A DNA stretch of 9,813 bases from Prevotella sp. UBA1104 (GCA_002314055.1 DCBP01000127.1:15635-25447); one strand, 5' to 3'; shown: positions 1 through 8,268, counted from the first letter of the stretch. Notes: generated from the sequence alone by a model not told the origin. Numbers and translations: made by a program.

Positions 1-10
1 CGATTTGCAT

Positions 11-18
11 TATCTTTG
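11..18 (+). promoter_or_regulatory. Bacteroidetes -7 promoter box for hflX
   Basis: The octamer TATCTTTG matches the Bacteroidetes primary sigma factor -7 consensus TAnnTTTG exactly. The -33 element would fall left of the window, so only half the promoter can be judged. A transcript would begin roughly at 22-26. That is downstream of the in-frame ATG at 5 and upstream of the ATG at 50, so it favours the second start for hflX and a leader of about 25 nt. Confidence 0.7.
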
Positions 19-49
19 CACACATATTATAATATACAGAACAATATTA

Positions 50-1306
50 ATGAAAGAATTTGTAATATCAGAGGTCAAGGCGGAAACTGCTATCCTCGTG
101 GGACTCATCACAAAGGAACAGGACGAGGCGAAGACCAAGGAATATCTCGACGAACTTGAATTTCTAGCCGATACGGCGGGTGCCGTGACCGTGAAACGGT
201 TTACGCAGAAAGTGAACGGACCGAACCAGACTACTTATGTAGGAAAGGGAAAACTCGAAGAAATCAAACAGTATATCCTCGACGAGGAGGATGCTGAACG
301 AGAAATAGGAATGGTGATTTTCGATGATGAACTTTCTGCTAAGCAGATTCGCAATATCGAGAATGAACTGAAAGTGAAAATTCTCGACCGAACGTCGCTT
401 ATTCTCGACATCTTTGCCATGCGCGCTCAAACGGCTAATGCCAAGACGCAAGTGGAACTGGCACAATACCGATATATGTTGCCACGACTGCAGAGGCTAT
501 GGACTCACCTTGAACGACAGGGTGGAGGCTCCGGTTCGGGCGGAGGAAAAGGTAGCGTGGGACTGCGCGGTCCGGGTGAGACGCAGCTCGAAATGGACCG
601 CCGTATCATCCTACAACGCATGTCGCTCCTGAAACAGAGGCTCGCCGAAATAGACAAGCAGAAGACTACGCAGCGCAAGAATCGCGGCAGACTTATCCGT
701 GTGGCTCTCGTGGGATACACAAACGTGGGAAAATCTACGCTAATGAATCTCATGTCGAAGAGCGAGGTGTTTGCTGAAAACAAACTCTTCGCAACGCTCG
801 ACACTACGGTTAGGAAGGTCGTGGTGGAGAACTTGCCGTTCTTGCTTGCCGATACCGTAGGATTTATCAGGAAGTTGCCTACCGACCTGGTGGACTCTTT
901 CAAGAGTACTCTCGACGAGGTTCGCGAAGCTGACCTCTTGCTACATGTCGTGGATATCAGTCACCCTGACTTTGAGGAGCAGATTAAGGTTGTTGACAAA
1001 ACACTCGCCGACCTTGGTTGCGCCGACAAGCCGTCGATGATTATCTTCAACAAAATTGATGCCTATTCGTGGGTTGAGAAGGATGCCGACGATCTAACAC
1101 CTAAAACGAAGGAGAACATCACTCTCGACGAACTGAAGAAGACATGGATGGCTAAAATGGGCGACGACTGTCTGTTTATATCGGCTAAGGAAAAGCTGAA
1201 CATTCAGGAAATGCGTGATGTCATTTACAAAAGGGTGAGGGAACTCCACGTACAGAAATATCCGTACAACGACTTCTTGTATCAAGATTACGAGGAGGAG
1301 GAGTAA
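50..1306 (+). CDS. hflX: GTPase HflX
   Basis: This 418-residue protein is the ribosome-associated GTPase HflX of the Obg-HflX branch of TRAFAC GTPases. In other bacteria HflX binds the 50S subunit and splits stalled or hibernating 70S ribosomes. An N-terminal HflX domain (about residues 1-165) leads to a glycine-rich linker and the family signature GPGETQLEMDRR near residue 180, followed by a basic helical stretch. The G domain shows G1 GYTNVGKS (222-229), G3 DTVGF (268-272), G4 NKID (334-337) and G5 SAK (378-380). Length is normal (E. coli HflX is 426). An in-frame ATG at 5 would add 15 residues that look non-coding and lies before the expected transcription start, so 50 was chosen. It is the first gene of a rightward run of three, 172 bp ahead of the next. 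No signal peptide or membrane segment is seen; it should be cytosolic. Confidence 0.96.
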   Translation: MKEFVISEVKAETAILVGLITKEQDEAKTKEYLDELEFLADTAGAVTVKRFTQKVNGPNQTTYVGKGKLEEIKQYILDEEDAEREIGMVIFDDELSAKQIRNIENELKVKILDRTSLILDIFAMRAQTANAKTQVELAQYRYMLPRLQRLWTHLERQGGGSGSGGGKGSVGLRGPGETQLEMDRRIILQRMSLLKQRLAEIDKQKTTQRKNRGRLIRVALVGYTNVGKSTLMNLMSKSEVFAENKLFATLDTTVRKVVVENLPFLLADTVGFIRKLPTDLVDSFKSTLDEVREADLLLHVVDISHPDFEEQIKVVDKTLADLGCADKPSMIIFNKIDAYSWVEKDADDLTPKTKENITLDELKKTWMAKMGDDCLFISAKEKLNIQEMRDVIYKRVRELHVQKYPYNDFLYQDYEEEE

Positions 1307-1324
1307 AAAACAACTAACACCCGA

Positions 1325-1366
1325 AAACCCACCCTAAAACCCACCCTGACCCTCCCAAAGGGAGGG
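1325..1366. repeat. C-rich palindromic intergenic element, copy 1
   Basis: The element holds two copies of ACCCACCCT followed by a perfect hairpin, CCCTCCC (1350-1356), AAA loop, GGGAGGG (1360-1366). On the minus strand the runs of three G can be written as a G-quadruplex. Bases 1338-1360 match the right-edge copy at 9791-9813 at 21 of 23 positions. It starts about 20 bp after the hflX stop codon. There is no T tract after the hairpin, so it is a poor intrinsic terminator; an interspersed REP-like repeat is the better reading. Confidence 0.7.
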
Positions 1367-1383
1367 AAGGAAGTTACCATGTA

Positions 1384-1464
1384 CTCTCAGAGCTCTCAGT
1401 TCTCCCAGTTCTCCAAAAACTCCCAGTTCTCCCATAACTCCCAGTTCTCCCAGTTCTCCCAGTA
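1384..1464. repeat. 9-bp tandem array A
   Basis: Nine consecutive 9-bp units in perfect register, with main unit CTCCCAGTT. Five units read exactly CTCCCAGTT or differ only in the last base (CTCCCAGTA at the end). The variants are CTCTCAGAG, CTCTCAGTT, CTCCAAAAA and CTCCCATAA. The array fills the gap between the copy-1 palindromic element and the DUF4954 start, ending 14 bp before that ATG, so it would be transcribed as the leader of that gene if the run is an operon. It has the same unit as array B and is related to array C. Confidence 0.9.
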
Positions 1465-1478
1465 AAAATAAAGCAACT

Positions 1479-3335
1479 ATGCGCCAACTATCACAACAAG
1501 AAATCAAAGCCCTTGAGCAGAACAACTGTCATGCCCAAGACTGGCAAAAGATTACCGTCGACGAAAACTTCTCGACCAGCAATCTGTATAACGTGCAATT
1601 TATTGGCAACTGCAGTATCGGTTCAACAAGCGATACTGTAACAACAGATGTCGGTATCGAACTGCCTTCTGGCATCCGTAACGCACGAGTCGTAAACTCC
1701 AATATCGGCAACAACTGTATGGTTGAAAATGTCAGCGGCTTTATATACAATAGCGACATCGGCGACAATTGCATAATCAGCAACGTTGCTACTATACAAA
1801 CTACGGAGGGAACAACATTCGGACAGGGGAACGTGATTAGCGTAATGAACGAGGCTGGCGACGGAAACGTAGCTCTATTTAGCGGACTGACAAGCCAGAT
1901 TGCCGCCCTTACAGTGCTGCCACCGTGTCTTGGAGAACAATATGACGACTCAGACACTACTATCGCCAAGCGCAAACAGGCAAAGGAGGCCGTAAGGCGC
2001 ATGGTTATGGAAGAAGTGAAACGCACAATACCTGAACGCACCTGCATCGAGAAGAACTGCCGCATACAGAATACTCTCGAAATAACAAACTCGTGGATTG
2101 GAGCCGGTACGGAAATCCGTGGAGCACAGCGCATCAGCGAATGTACTATTACCGGAGAAAACGATAATGGCGTATATATCGGAGCTGGCGTGATTTGCGA
2201 CGGATGCGTGGTGACAAGCGGTTCCACAATAAACAACAATGCCATGGCAAAAAACTGCTTCATCGGCGAATGTTCTACCCTAACCGACGGATTCTCGGCT
2301 ACAAACAGCCTCTTCTTCGCCAACTCTTATATGGCAAACGGCGAGGCTTGTGCTGCATTCTGCGGCCCCTTCTCGGTCAGCCACCACAAGTCTACACTGC
2401 TCATCGGAGGAATGTACTCATTTTATAATGCAGGGTCAAACACCAACTTCAGCAACCACGCCTATAAGATGGGACCTATACACTACGGCATTCTTGAACA
2501 CGGCTCAAAGACTGCAAGCGGAGCACACATCCTATGGCCTGCACATATCGGAGCTTTCTCGATGTGCATGGGAAAGATTGCCACACATCCCGACACTTCT
2601 TCCCTACCGTTCTCATACGTCATCGGCGACGGAAAAGACACTTATATCGTACCGGGACGTAACCTTGCAACCGTTGGAACATACCGCGATGTGAACAAAT
2701 GGCCTAAGCGCGACGCCCGTCCCGACGGCTGCCGCTACAGTATGGTTGAAACATCATGGCTCAACGCATATACGGTAACAAAAATTGCTGAAGCTAAAAG
2801 AATACTGGAGAATATACTCGACAAACAGGGAAATAAAGACATTTACCAACTTGCCGACGGTTCTCTTATCAGAAAATCATCTCTACATAAAGGAATAACG
2901 CTATACAGTCTGGCACTCAAGATGTATCTGGCAGAACATCTTACAGAAGCCGACTGCTCTGACGATACACTGATTCCAGAAGAAGATATCATGCTCTCCG
3001 ACCTCTCCGGACTGCTCATTAGCCAGTCGGCAGTACTTGATATCGTAGAAAGGATTCTAAATGGCGATATAGACAATACAGCAACTCTCTCAGAAACAAT
3101 AAACAGAACGATTCTTAATAAAGAAGATACGGAGAAAAGACTCGCTCTGAAAGTGGCTAACGACACATACGGATGGCTCAGTCTCGACCATGAAGACCGT
3201 CAGAGTCTTATAGCAAGATGCCGGAAGGCTCGTGGAGAATGGCTTGCCATGATTGCAGAAGATGCAGAAAAAGAATATGAACTTGGCGATGTGGACAGGG
3301 AAACTGTAGACAAATTTCTAAATTCGACATACTAA
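1479..3335 (+). CDS. DUF4954 family protein, predicted left-handed beta-helix
   Basis: This 618-residue protein matches, from memory, the DUF4954 family common in Bacteroidetes. Its function is not established. Hexapeptide-like repeats typical of left-handed parallel beta-helix (LpxA/GlmU-like) folds recur: IGNNCMVENV (76-85), IGDNCIISNV (94-103), then more turns around residues 195-280 (IGAGTEIRG, IGAGVICDG, FIGECSTLTDG). The most characteristic block is residues 300-370, with SHHKSTLLIGGMYSFYNAGS (301-320), MGPIHYG (331-337) and WPAHIGAF (353-360). A mostly alpha-helical C-terminal third (about 430-618) follows. There is no signal peptide, so it is probably cytosolic. Such folds often belong to acyl- or nucleotidyl-transferases, but no catalytic assignment can be made. 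The ATG at 1479 is the natural start; no clear promoter or strong ribosome binding site precedes it, so it may share the hflX transcript. It lies 88 bp before the M16 peptidase. Confidence 0.85.
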   Translation: MRQLSQQEIKALEQNNCHAQDWQKITVDENFSTSNLYNVQFIGNCSIGSTSDTVTTDVGIELPSGIRNARVVNSNIGNNCMVENVSGFIYNSDIGDNCIISNVATIQTTEGTTFGQGNVISVMNEAGDGNVALFSGLTSQIAALTVLPPCLGEQYDDSDTTIAKRKQAKEAVRRMVMEEVKRTIPERTCIEKNCRIQNTLEITNSWIGAGTEIRGAQRISECTITGENDNGVYIGAGVICDGCVVTSGSTINNNAMAKNCFIGECSTLTDGFSATNSLFFANSYMANGEACAAFCGPFSVSHHKSTLLIGGMYSFYNAGSNTNFSNHAYKMGPIHYGILEHGSKTASGAHILWPAHIGAFSMCMGKIATHPDTSSLPFSYVIGDGKDTYIVPGRNLATVGTYRDVNKWPKRDARPDGCRYSMVETSWLNAYTVTKIAEAKRILENILDKQGNKDIYQLADGSLIRKSSLHKGITLYSLALKMYLAEHLTEADCSDDTLIPEEDIMLSDLSGLLISQSAVLDIVERILNGDIDNTATLSETINRTILNKEDTEKRLALKVANDTYGWLSLDHEDRQSLIARCRKARGEWLAMIAEDAEKEYELGDVDRETVDKFLNSTY

Positions 3336-3347
3336 GTTGTAATATTT

Positions 3348-3383
3348 CTCCCAGTCCTCCCAGTTCTCCCAGTCCTCCCAGAA
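3348..3383. repeat. 9-bp tandem array B
   Basis: Four 9-bp units in perfect register: CTCCCAGTC, CTCCCAGTT, CTCCCAGTC and CTCCCAGAA. The unit is the same as in array A about 1.9 kb away. The array begins 12 bp after the DUF4954 stop codon. A 7-bp inverted pair, AAGTTGT (3334-3340) and ACAACTT (3383-3389), brackets it. Confidence 0.85.
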
Positions 3384-3423
3384 CAACTTCAAAAAAAAGA
3401 AATCATTTCAAAATCAAAACGAT

Positions 3424-6330
3424 ATGAAACTAAAATCAATGTTTATCATTGCCTGCAGTGCCCTCTTCACTTTGGGCGTTCAGGCAAAAGACTACAAGTA
3501 TGAGACAGTGCCGGGCGATCCTATGCACGCCCGCATCTACACTCTCGACAATGGTCTGAAGGTTTACCTGTCGGTGAACAACGAGAAGCCGCGCATCCAG
3601 ACCTACATCGCCGTGCGCACCGGTAGCCGTAACGACCCGGCAGAAACAACTGGTCTTGCCCACTATCTGGAGCACCTGATGTTTAAGGGAACGGCTAAGT
3701 TCGGTACCACCGACATGCAGAAAGAGAAGCCTTATCTCGACGACATCGAGCGTCGATACGAGGCTTACCGCAAACTTACCGACCCTGCTCAAAGAAAGCA
3801 GGCATACCACGAAATTGACAGTGTGTCGCAGCTTGCTGCAAAATATTTTATCCCTAACGAATACGACAAACTCATGTCGTCTATCGGTGCAGTTGGAACT
3901 AATGCCTACACAAGCAACGATGTAACTTGCTACACAGAGGACATCCCGTCTAACGAGGTTGACAACTGGCTAAAGGTTGAGGGCGACCGCTTCCAGAACA
4001 TGGTTATCCGCGGTTTCCACACCGAGCTGGAAGCTGTTTACGAGGAGTTCAACATCGGTCTTGCAAAGGACAACCGCAAGGTTTGGGAATCACTCTACCG
4101 TCTGCTCTACCCTACCCACCCATATGGAACACAGAGCACCATCGGTACCCAGGAGCACCTGAAGAATCCGTCTATTACAAACATCAAGAACTACTTCCAC
4201 CGATACTACGTGCCGAACAACGTAGCAATCTGTATGGCAGGCGACTTCGACCCGGACAAGGTTATCGCCTCTATCGACAAATACTTCGGCACTTGGAAGA
4301 AGAGCGACAACCTTTCTTACCCGCAGTATGCACCGGTGAAAGAGCTGACCGCTCCACGCGACACAACAGTAGTTGGTCAGGAGGCTGCCTTCATGATGAT
4401 GGGCTGGAACTTCCCGGGATCGGCTTCTGCCGAGATAGACACGCTGCAGGTTATCGACCACATCCTCGCCAACGGCAAGGCAGGCCTCTTCGACCTCAAC
4501 ATCAACCAGAAGATGAAATGCCAGTATGCTGCATCCATGCTCGACGGTATGAACGAATACTCTCAGTTTATCCTCTACGGTATGCCAATGCCAGGACAGT
4601 CATTGAAGGACGTGCGCGACATTATGCTTGCCGAAATAGAGAAACTGAAGAAGGGCGAGTTCAGCGACGACCTGCTGCCGTCGGTTATCAACAACATCAA
4701 GCTCGAATACAACAATTCTCTCGAGAGCAACGAGTGGCGCGCCAACGAGTTCGTCGATGCCTTCATCAATCACGAGACTTGGCAGGATAAGGTGAACTAC
4801 ATCAACCGTATCTCCAAAATCACCAAACAGGATATCATGGCGTTTGCACAGAAGTATCTGAAGAACAACTATGCCATTGTATATAAGGAGGAGGGCGTTG
4901 ACTCAACACAGAAGAAGATTGACAAGCCACAGATTACAGCAATCCCTTCAAACCGCGACCTTCAGAGCCAGTTCGTTACGGACATTATCAATTCTAAGGT
5001 TGACCCTATACAGCCTCGCTTCCTCGACTTCAAGAAGGACATGTCGATAAGCAAGACAAAAAAAGGACTGCCGGTTTACTACGTGCAGAACAAGACAAAC
5101 AACACTTTCTTTTTGAACCTTCGCTATGACTTCGGCGAAGAGGCAAACAAATGGTTGCCTTACGCCATAAAATACATCGACTATCTCGGAACCGACAAGA
5201 TGAGTGCGGAGCAAATCAAACAGGAGTATTACAAGCTTGCCTGCGACTACAACATCACAGTTACCAACGATGAAATAGGAATCAACATCTACGGTCTTGC
5301 CGACAACATGCAGAAGGCTGTCGAACTGACTGAAAACTTCCTGCAGAACGCCAAGGCAGACAATGATGCCTACAAGCGCTGGGTGGAGACTGAAATGAAG
5401 GGACGTCGCGATGCAAAGATGAACCAGAACAGCAACTTCCGGGCATTGGTACACTATGGAGAATATGGTGAATACAATTCTTTCCGCAACATTCCTGACA
5501 GTACAGAGCTTGCTACAGCTGCCCTACAGAAGATTGTAGACCTCGCAAAGAGTCTGAATGGCTACAAGCACGAAGTGCTCTACTACGGTCCGCTTTCTAT
5601 GAAGGATGCCGTAGCAGCAATCGACAAATGCCACAAACCGGCTAAGAAGCTAATGGATGTTCCTGTTGGCAAACCATACACTACACAGCTCACTCCAAAG
5701 AACGAGATTTGGGTTGCGCCTTACAAGGCAAAGAACATCTATATGATGCAGTATCACAACGAGGGCAAGCAGTATGACCCGAAGAACGAACCGATAATCT
5801 CGATGTTCGACGAATACTTCGGCGGCGGCATGAACACCGTAGTGTTCCAGGAGCTTCGCGAAGCCCGCGGACTTGCCTACAGCGCATGGGCAGGCTACTA
5901 CACTCCTTCAAAGAAAGACAGACCGGAATACTTCTGCACCAACATCATCTCGCAGAACGACAAGATGATGGACTGCATACGCACGTTCAACAACATCATG
6001 GACACCATTCCGCAGTCTGAGAAGGCATTTGAGATTGCAAAACAGGCAATAACAAAGCGCATCGAGGCACAGCGCACCACGAAGCTCGCCATCCTTCAGA
6101 CCTACTTCGCCAACAAGAAGCTCGGCATCGACTACGACATCAACAAGGTGGTATACGATGCTCTGCCTTCAATCACTCTCCAGGATTTGGTTAAGTTCAC
6201 CAACGAGAACATCGCCCACAAGCCGTTCCGCTACCTCATTCTCGGCGACGAGAACGAAATCGACATGAAGGGCTTGGAGAAGATCGCCCCGGTAAGAAAG
6301 CTGACAACTGAAGATATATTCGGATATTAA
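3424..6330 (+). CDS. secreted M16 family zinc metallopeptidase, two-domain
   Basis: This 968-residue protein is an insulinase/pitrilysin-type (M16) zinc peptidase. It opens with a signal peptide: Lys2/Lys4, a hydrophobic core, and a likely cut after VQA at residue 21. A lipobox-like IIAC at 8-11 has too short a hydrophobic stretch before it to be convincing. The inverted zinc motif HxxEH is intact at H80-YLE-H84 (H80, E83, H84). The distal glutamate ligand is probably E208 within ELEAVYEEFN (201-210), reached after a roughly 45-residue insertion compared with pitrilysin. The second half (about 530-968) is a further M16 repeat without HxxEH but with the substrate-side pair R815/Y819 in ARGLAYS, next to FGGGMN (799-804). 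An active half fused to an inactive half is normal for long M16 enzymes. It should act in the periplasm or cell envelope on peptides or small proteins; the substrate is unknown. It is last in the rightward run and is followed by a strong terminator. An A-rich leader without a clear Shine-Dalgarno site precedes the ATG. Confidence 0.93.
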   Translation: MKLKSMFIIACSALFTLGVQAKDYKYETVPGDPMHARIYTLDNGLKVYLSVNNEKPRIQTYIAVRTGSRNDPAETTGLAHYLEHLMFKGTAKFGTTDMQKEKPYLDDIERRYEAYRKLTDPAQRKQAYHEIDSVSQLAAKYFIPNEYDKLMSSIGAVGTNAYTSNDVTCYTEDIPSNEVDNWLKVEGDRFQNMVIRGFHTELEAVYEEFNIGLAKDNRKVWESLYRLLYPTHPYGTQSTIGTQEHLKNPSITNIKNYFHRYYVPNNVAICMAGDFDPDKVIASIDKYFGTWKKSDNLSYPQYAPVKELTAPRDTTVVGQEAAFMMMGWNFPGSASAEIDTLQVIDHILANGKAGLFDLNINQKMKCQYAASMLDGMNEYSQFILYGMPMPGQSLKDVRDIMLAEIEKLKKGEFSDDLLPSVINNIKLEYNNSLESNEWRANEFVDAFINHETWQDKVNYINRISKITKQDIMAFAQKYLKNNYAIVYKEEGVDSTQKKIDKPQITAIPSNRDLQSQFVTDIINSKVDPIQPRFLDFKKDMSISKTKKGLPVYYVQNKTNNTFFLNLRYDFGEEANKWLPYAIKYIDYLGTDKMSAEQIKQEYYKLACDYNITVTNDEIGINIYGLADNMQKAVELTENFLQNAKADNDAYKRWVETEMKGRRDAKMNQNSNFRALVHYGEYGEYNSFRNIPDSTELATAALQKIVDLAKSLNGYKHEVLYYGPLSMKDAVAAIDKCHKPAKKLMDVPVGKPYTTQLTPKNEIWVAPYKAKNIYMMQYHNEGKQYDPKNEPIISMFDEYFGGGMNTVVFQELREARGLAYSAWAGYYTPSKKDRPEYFCTNIISQNDKMMDCIRTFNNIMDTIPQSEKAFEIAKQAITKRIEAQRTTKLAILQTYFANKKLGIDYDINKVVYDALPSITLQDLVKFTNENIAHKPFRYLILGDENEIDMKGLEKIAPVRKLTTEDIFGY

Positions 6331-6348
6331 TATTTCATATAAAAATGT

Positions 6349-6400
6349 TTAAGCGGCAAGCAGAATATATCGTTCTGCTTGCCGCTTAACTTTTTTATTT
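6349..6400 (+). terminator. intrinsic terminator after the M16 peptidase
   Basis: A perfect 17-bp stem, TTAAGCGGCAAGCAGAA (6349-6365) with its complement at 6373-6389, closes a 7-nt loop and is followed by TTTTTTATTT (6391-6400). It starts 18 bp after the peptidase stop codon. On the other strand the stem is followed by a shorter U run (from AAAAATGT at 6341-6348), so it may also stop transcripts from the convergent fumarase gene. Confidence 0.93.
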
Positions 6401-6424
6401 TAAAAGAAAATTATTTTTCAGTCA

Positions 6425-6515
6425 TTTTACCCTCACACCCTCACCAATCACACGCAAACGCCCTGTTTATCGGCACTCTGAGGTGTGAGGGATAGTGTGA
6501 GGGGTGTGAGGGTAA
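6425..6515. repeat. imperfect palindromic repeat element between convergent genes
   Basis: The outer arms TTACCCTCACACCCTCAC (6427-6444) and GTGAGGGGTGTGAGGGTAA (6497-6515) pair over 18 bp with one bulged base. TCACAC (6448-6453) and GTGTGA (6484-6489) give a further inner pair. Each arm is itself built from repeats of the short word CCTCAC or GTGAGG. The middle (about 6454-6483) is unique. The whole is a ~90-bp element of MITE or REP type, ending 11 bp from the fumarase stop codon. It has no T tract, so it is not read as the fumarase terminator. Confidence 0.7.
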
Positions 6516-6526
6516 CGTAAAGGATA

Positions 6527-8176
6527 TTACTTACAGTTAGGACACCATGGCTTCAACTGCTTGAAGAAGTCGTTGCCCTTGTCGTCTACGAGGATGAAAG
6601 CAGGGAAGTCCTCAACGGTAATCTTCCAGATAGCCTCCATGCCAAGTTCCGGATACTCTACGCATTCTATGCTCTTGATGCTGCTCTGCGAGAGAACGGC
6701 AGCCACACCACCGATAGTGCCGAGATAGAAACCGCCGTGCTTCTTGCAGGCATCGGTAACCACCTGTCCGCGGTTGCCCTTGGCAATCATAACAAGTGAA
6801 GCACCATGGTCTTGGAACTCATCAACATACGGGTCCATACGGTTAGCCGTGGTCGGTCCCATAGAACCGCAAGGATAGCCCTCCGGAGTCTTTGCCGGTC
6901 CGGCATAGAGGATAGGATGATCCTTGAAATACTGCGGCATTTCCTCGCCGGCATCCAGACGAGCCTTCAGTTTGGCATGAGCGATGTCGCGAGCCACGAT
7001 GATAGTACCTTTCAGATTAACGCGGGTGCTTACAGGATACTTGGTGAGTTCCTTGCGCACGGCATCAATACCTTTGTCGAGGTCAATCTCAATGCCCTTT
7101 GTTCCCTCGCCCGGCTTGCGCAGTTCCTCCGGGATAAGTTCAGAAGGATTAGAGTCCATCTTCTCAATCCAAACACCGTCGGCATTGATCTTGCACTTGA
7201 TATTGCGGTCGGCAGAACAGCTCACGCCCATACCGATAGGACAGCTTGCACCGTGGCGCGGCAGACGAACCACGCGGATGTCGTGAGCCAGATACTTACC
7301 ACCGAACTGTGCACCGAGTCCAATCTTGTGAGCCTCGTCGAGGAGCTTGTTCTCCAAGTCGATGTCGCGGAACGCACGACCGGTCTCGTCGCCCGTAGTA
7401 GGCAGCGAGTCGTAATATTTTATAGAAGCGAGCTTCACGGTGAGCAGGTTCTTCTCAGCCGACGTGCCGCCGATAACGAAAGCAATATGATAAGGAGGAC
7501 AAGCGGCAGTACCCAAAGACTTCATCTTCTCAACGAGGAACGGCAGCAGAGTGCCCTCGTTCTGGATAGTAGCCTTTGTCATAGGATAGAAGTAAGTCTT
7601 GTTTGCCGAACCTCCACCCTTGGCAACACAAACAAAGCGATACTCGTCGCCCTCGGTAGCCTCGATGTCAATCTGAGCCGGCAGGTTGCAACGTGTGTTC
7701 ACCTCGTCGTACATATTCAGAGGAGCATTCTGCGAGTAGCGCAGATTGTCCTGAGTGTAAGTATTGTAAACACCGAGCGAGAGAGCTTCCTCGTCCTCGA
7801 AATCAGTCCAGACGCGCTGTCCCTTCTCTCCGTGGATAATAGCGGTACCGGTGTCCTGACAGAAAGGCAAGATACCTTTTGCAGCAGTCTCGGCATTGCG
7901 CAGGAACTGCAGAGCTACATACTTGTCGTTCTCCGAAGCCTCAGGGTCAGAGAGAATCTTAGCCACCTGCAGGTTGTGCTCGCGACGGAGCATGAACTCC
8001 ACGTCGTGGAAAGCCTGTTGCGCCATCTGTGTGAGCGCCTGTTTAGAAACCTTGAGGATTTTCTTTCCCTCAAACTCGCTTACCGACACACCGTCTTTGG
8101 TAAGCAGATAGTATTCAGTAGTGTCCTTTCCGAGCTGGAACATAGGAGCATACTTGAATTCTGGTGTTGTTGCCAT
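6527..8176 (-). CDS. fum: class I fumarate hydratase (iron-sulfur)
   Basis: This 549-residue protein is a single-chain class I fumarase that interconverts fumarate and (S)-malate in the TCA cycle or its reductive branch, in the cytosol. It carries the N-terminal Fumarase domain (about 15-295) and C-terminal Fumarase_C domain (about 300-545), with the length of E. coli FumA (548). Probable [4Fe-4S] ligands are C106 in LPFCQDTG, C226 in GTAACPPYH and C320 in GVSCSADR; their spacing (120 and 94) agrees with FumA and Leishmania fumarases. C312 in HGASCP is also conserved. Further family motifs are IGGTSAEKN (235-243), GPTTANRMDPY (440-450), a KGN triplet at 466-468 and GTIGGVAAVL (486-495). The start is the ATG giving MATTPEFKYAPM; an upstream in-frame ATG at 8254 would add 26 Asn/Ile-rich residues spanning the promoter and was rejected. 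The oxygen-labile cluster fits an anaerobic host. The gene is probably monocistronic, with its own promoter after the toxin gene. Confidence 0.96.
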   Translation of the reverse strand: MATTPEFKYAPMFQLGKDTTEYYLLTKDGVSVSEFEGKKILKVSKQALTQMAQQAFHDVEFMLRREHNLQVAKILSDPEASENDKYVALQFLRNAETAAKGILPFCQDTGTAIIHGEKGQRVWTDFEDEEALSLGVYNTYTQDNLRYSQNAPLNMYDEVNTRCNLPAQIDIEATEGDEYRFVCVAKGGGSANKTYFYPMTKATIQNEGTLLPFLVEKMKSLGTAACPPYHIAFVIGGTSAEKNLLTVKLASIKYYDSLPTTGDETGRAFRDIDLENKLLDEAHKIGLGAQFGGKYLAHDIRVVRLPRHGASCPIGMGVSCSADRNIKCKINADGVWIEKMDSNPSELIPEELRKPGEGTKGIEIDLDKGIDAVRKELTKYPVSTRVNLKGTIIVARDIAHAKLKARLDAGEEMPQYFKDHPILYAGPAKTPEGYPCGSMGPTTANRMDPYVDEFQDHGASLVMIAKGNRGQVVTDACKKHGGFYLGTIGGVAAVLSQSSIKSIECVEYPELGMEAIWKITVEDFPAFILVDDKGNDFFKQLKPWCPNCK

Positions 8177-8204
8177 AATGCTTTGTGTTATTATAATATT
8201 GTTA

Positions 8205-8236
8205 TTGTTGTTTTCAAAACTACGGTTACAACCATA
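8205..8236 (-). promoter_or_regulatory. fumarase promoter/leader, sharing a 27-bp block with the antitoxin
   Basis: On the minus strand a block at 8231-8205 reads through AACCGTAGTTTTGAAAAC and is identical, apart from one base, to the block ahead of the antitoxin at 8915-8889. Two candidate -7 boxes exist: TAGTTTTG (8222-8215), which fits TAnnTTTG, and TATGGTTG (8236-8229), one base off but aligned with the better antitoxin box. No convincing -33 box was found. The leader to the ATG is A/T-rich with no Shine-Dalgarno site. Confidence 0.55.
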
Positions 8237-8268
8237 AAATAAATCGACAGTCATTTGGAAAGAGCGAA

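Noticed and set aside
1350..1366. Intrinsic terminator of hflX at the CCCTCCC/GGGAGGG hairpin.
   Set aside because: The stem is only 7 bp with a 3-nt loop and is followed by purines, not a T tract; its partial recurrence at the right edge points to an interspersed repeat.
1334..1525. Minus-strand Gly-Glu-Leu repeat frame through array A.
   Set aside because: It overlaps the DUF4954 start and is the translation of the 9-bp array; no initiation signals.
3444..3456. Lipoprotein signal (IIAC lipobox) in the M16 peptidase.
   Set aside because: The hydrophobic stretch before Cys11 is only about six residues and hydrophobicity continues to a good signal peptidase I site after residue 21.
6806..8242. 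Long open frame (478 codons) on the plus strand, antisense to fumarase.
   Set aside because: It mirrors the codon structure of the fumarase gene, has no family resemblance, and the minus strand encodes a full fumarase with all motifs.
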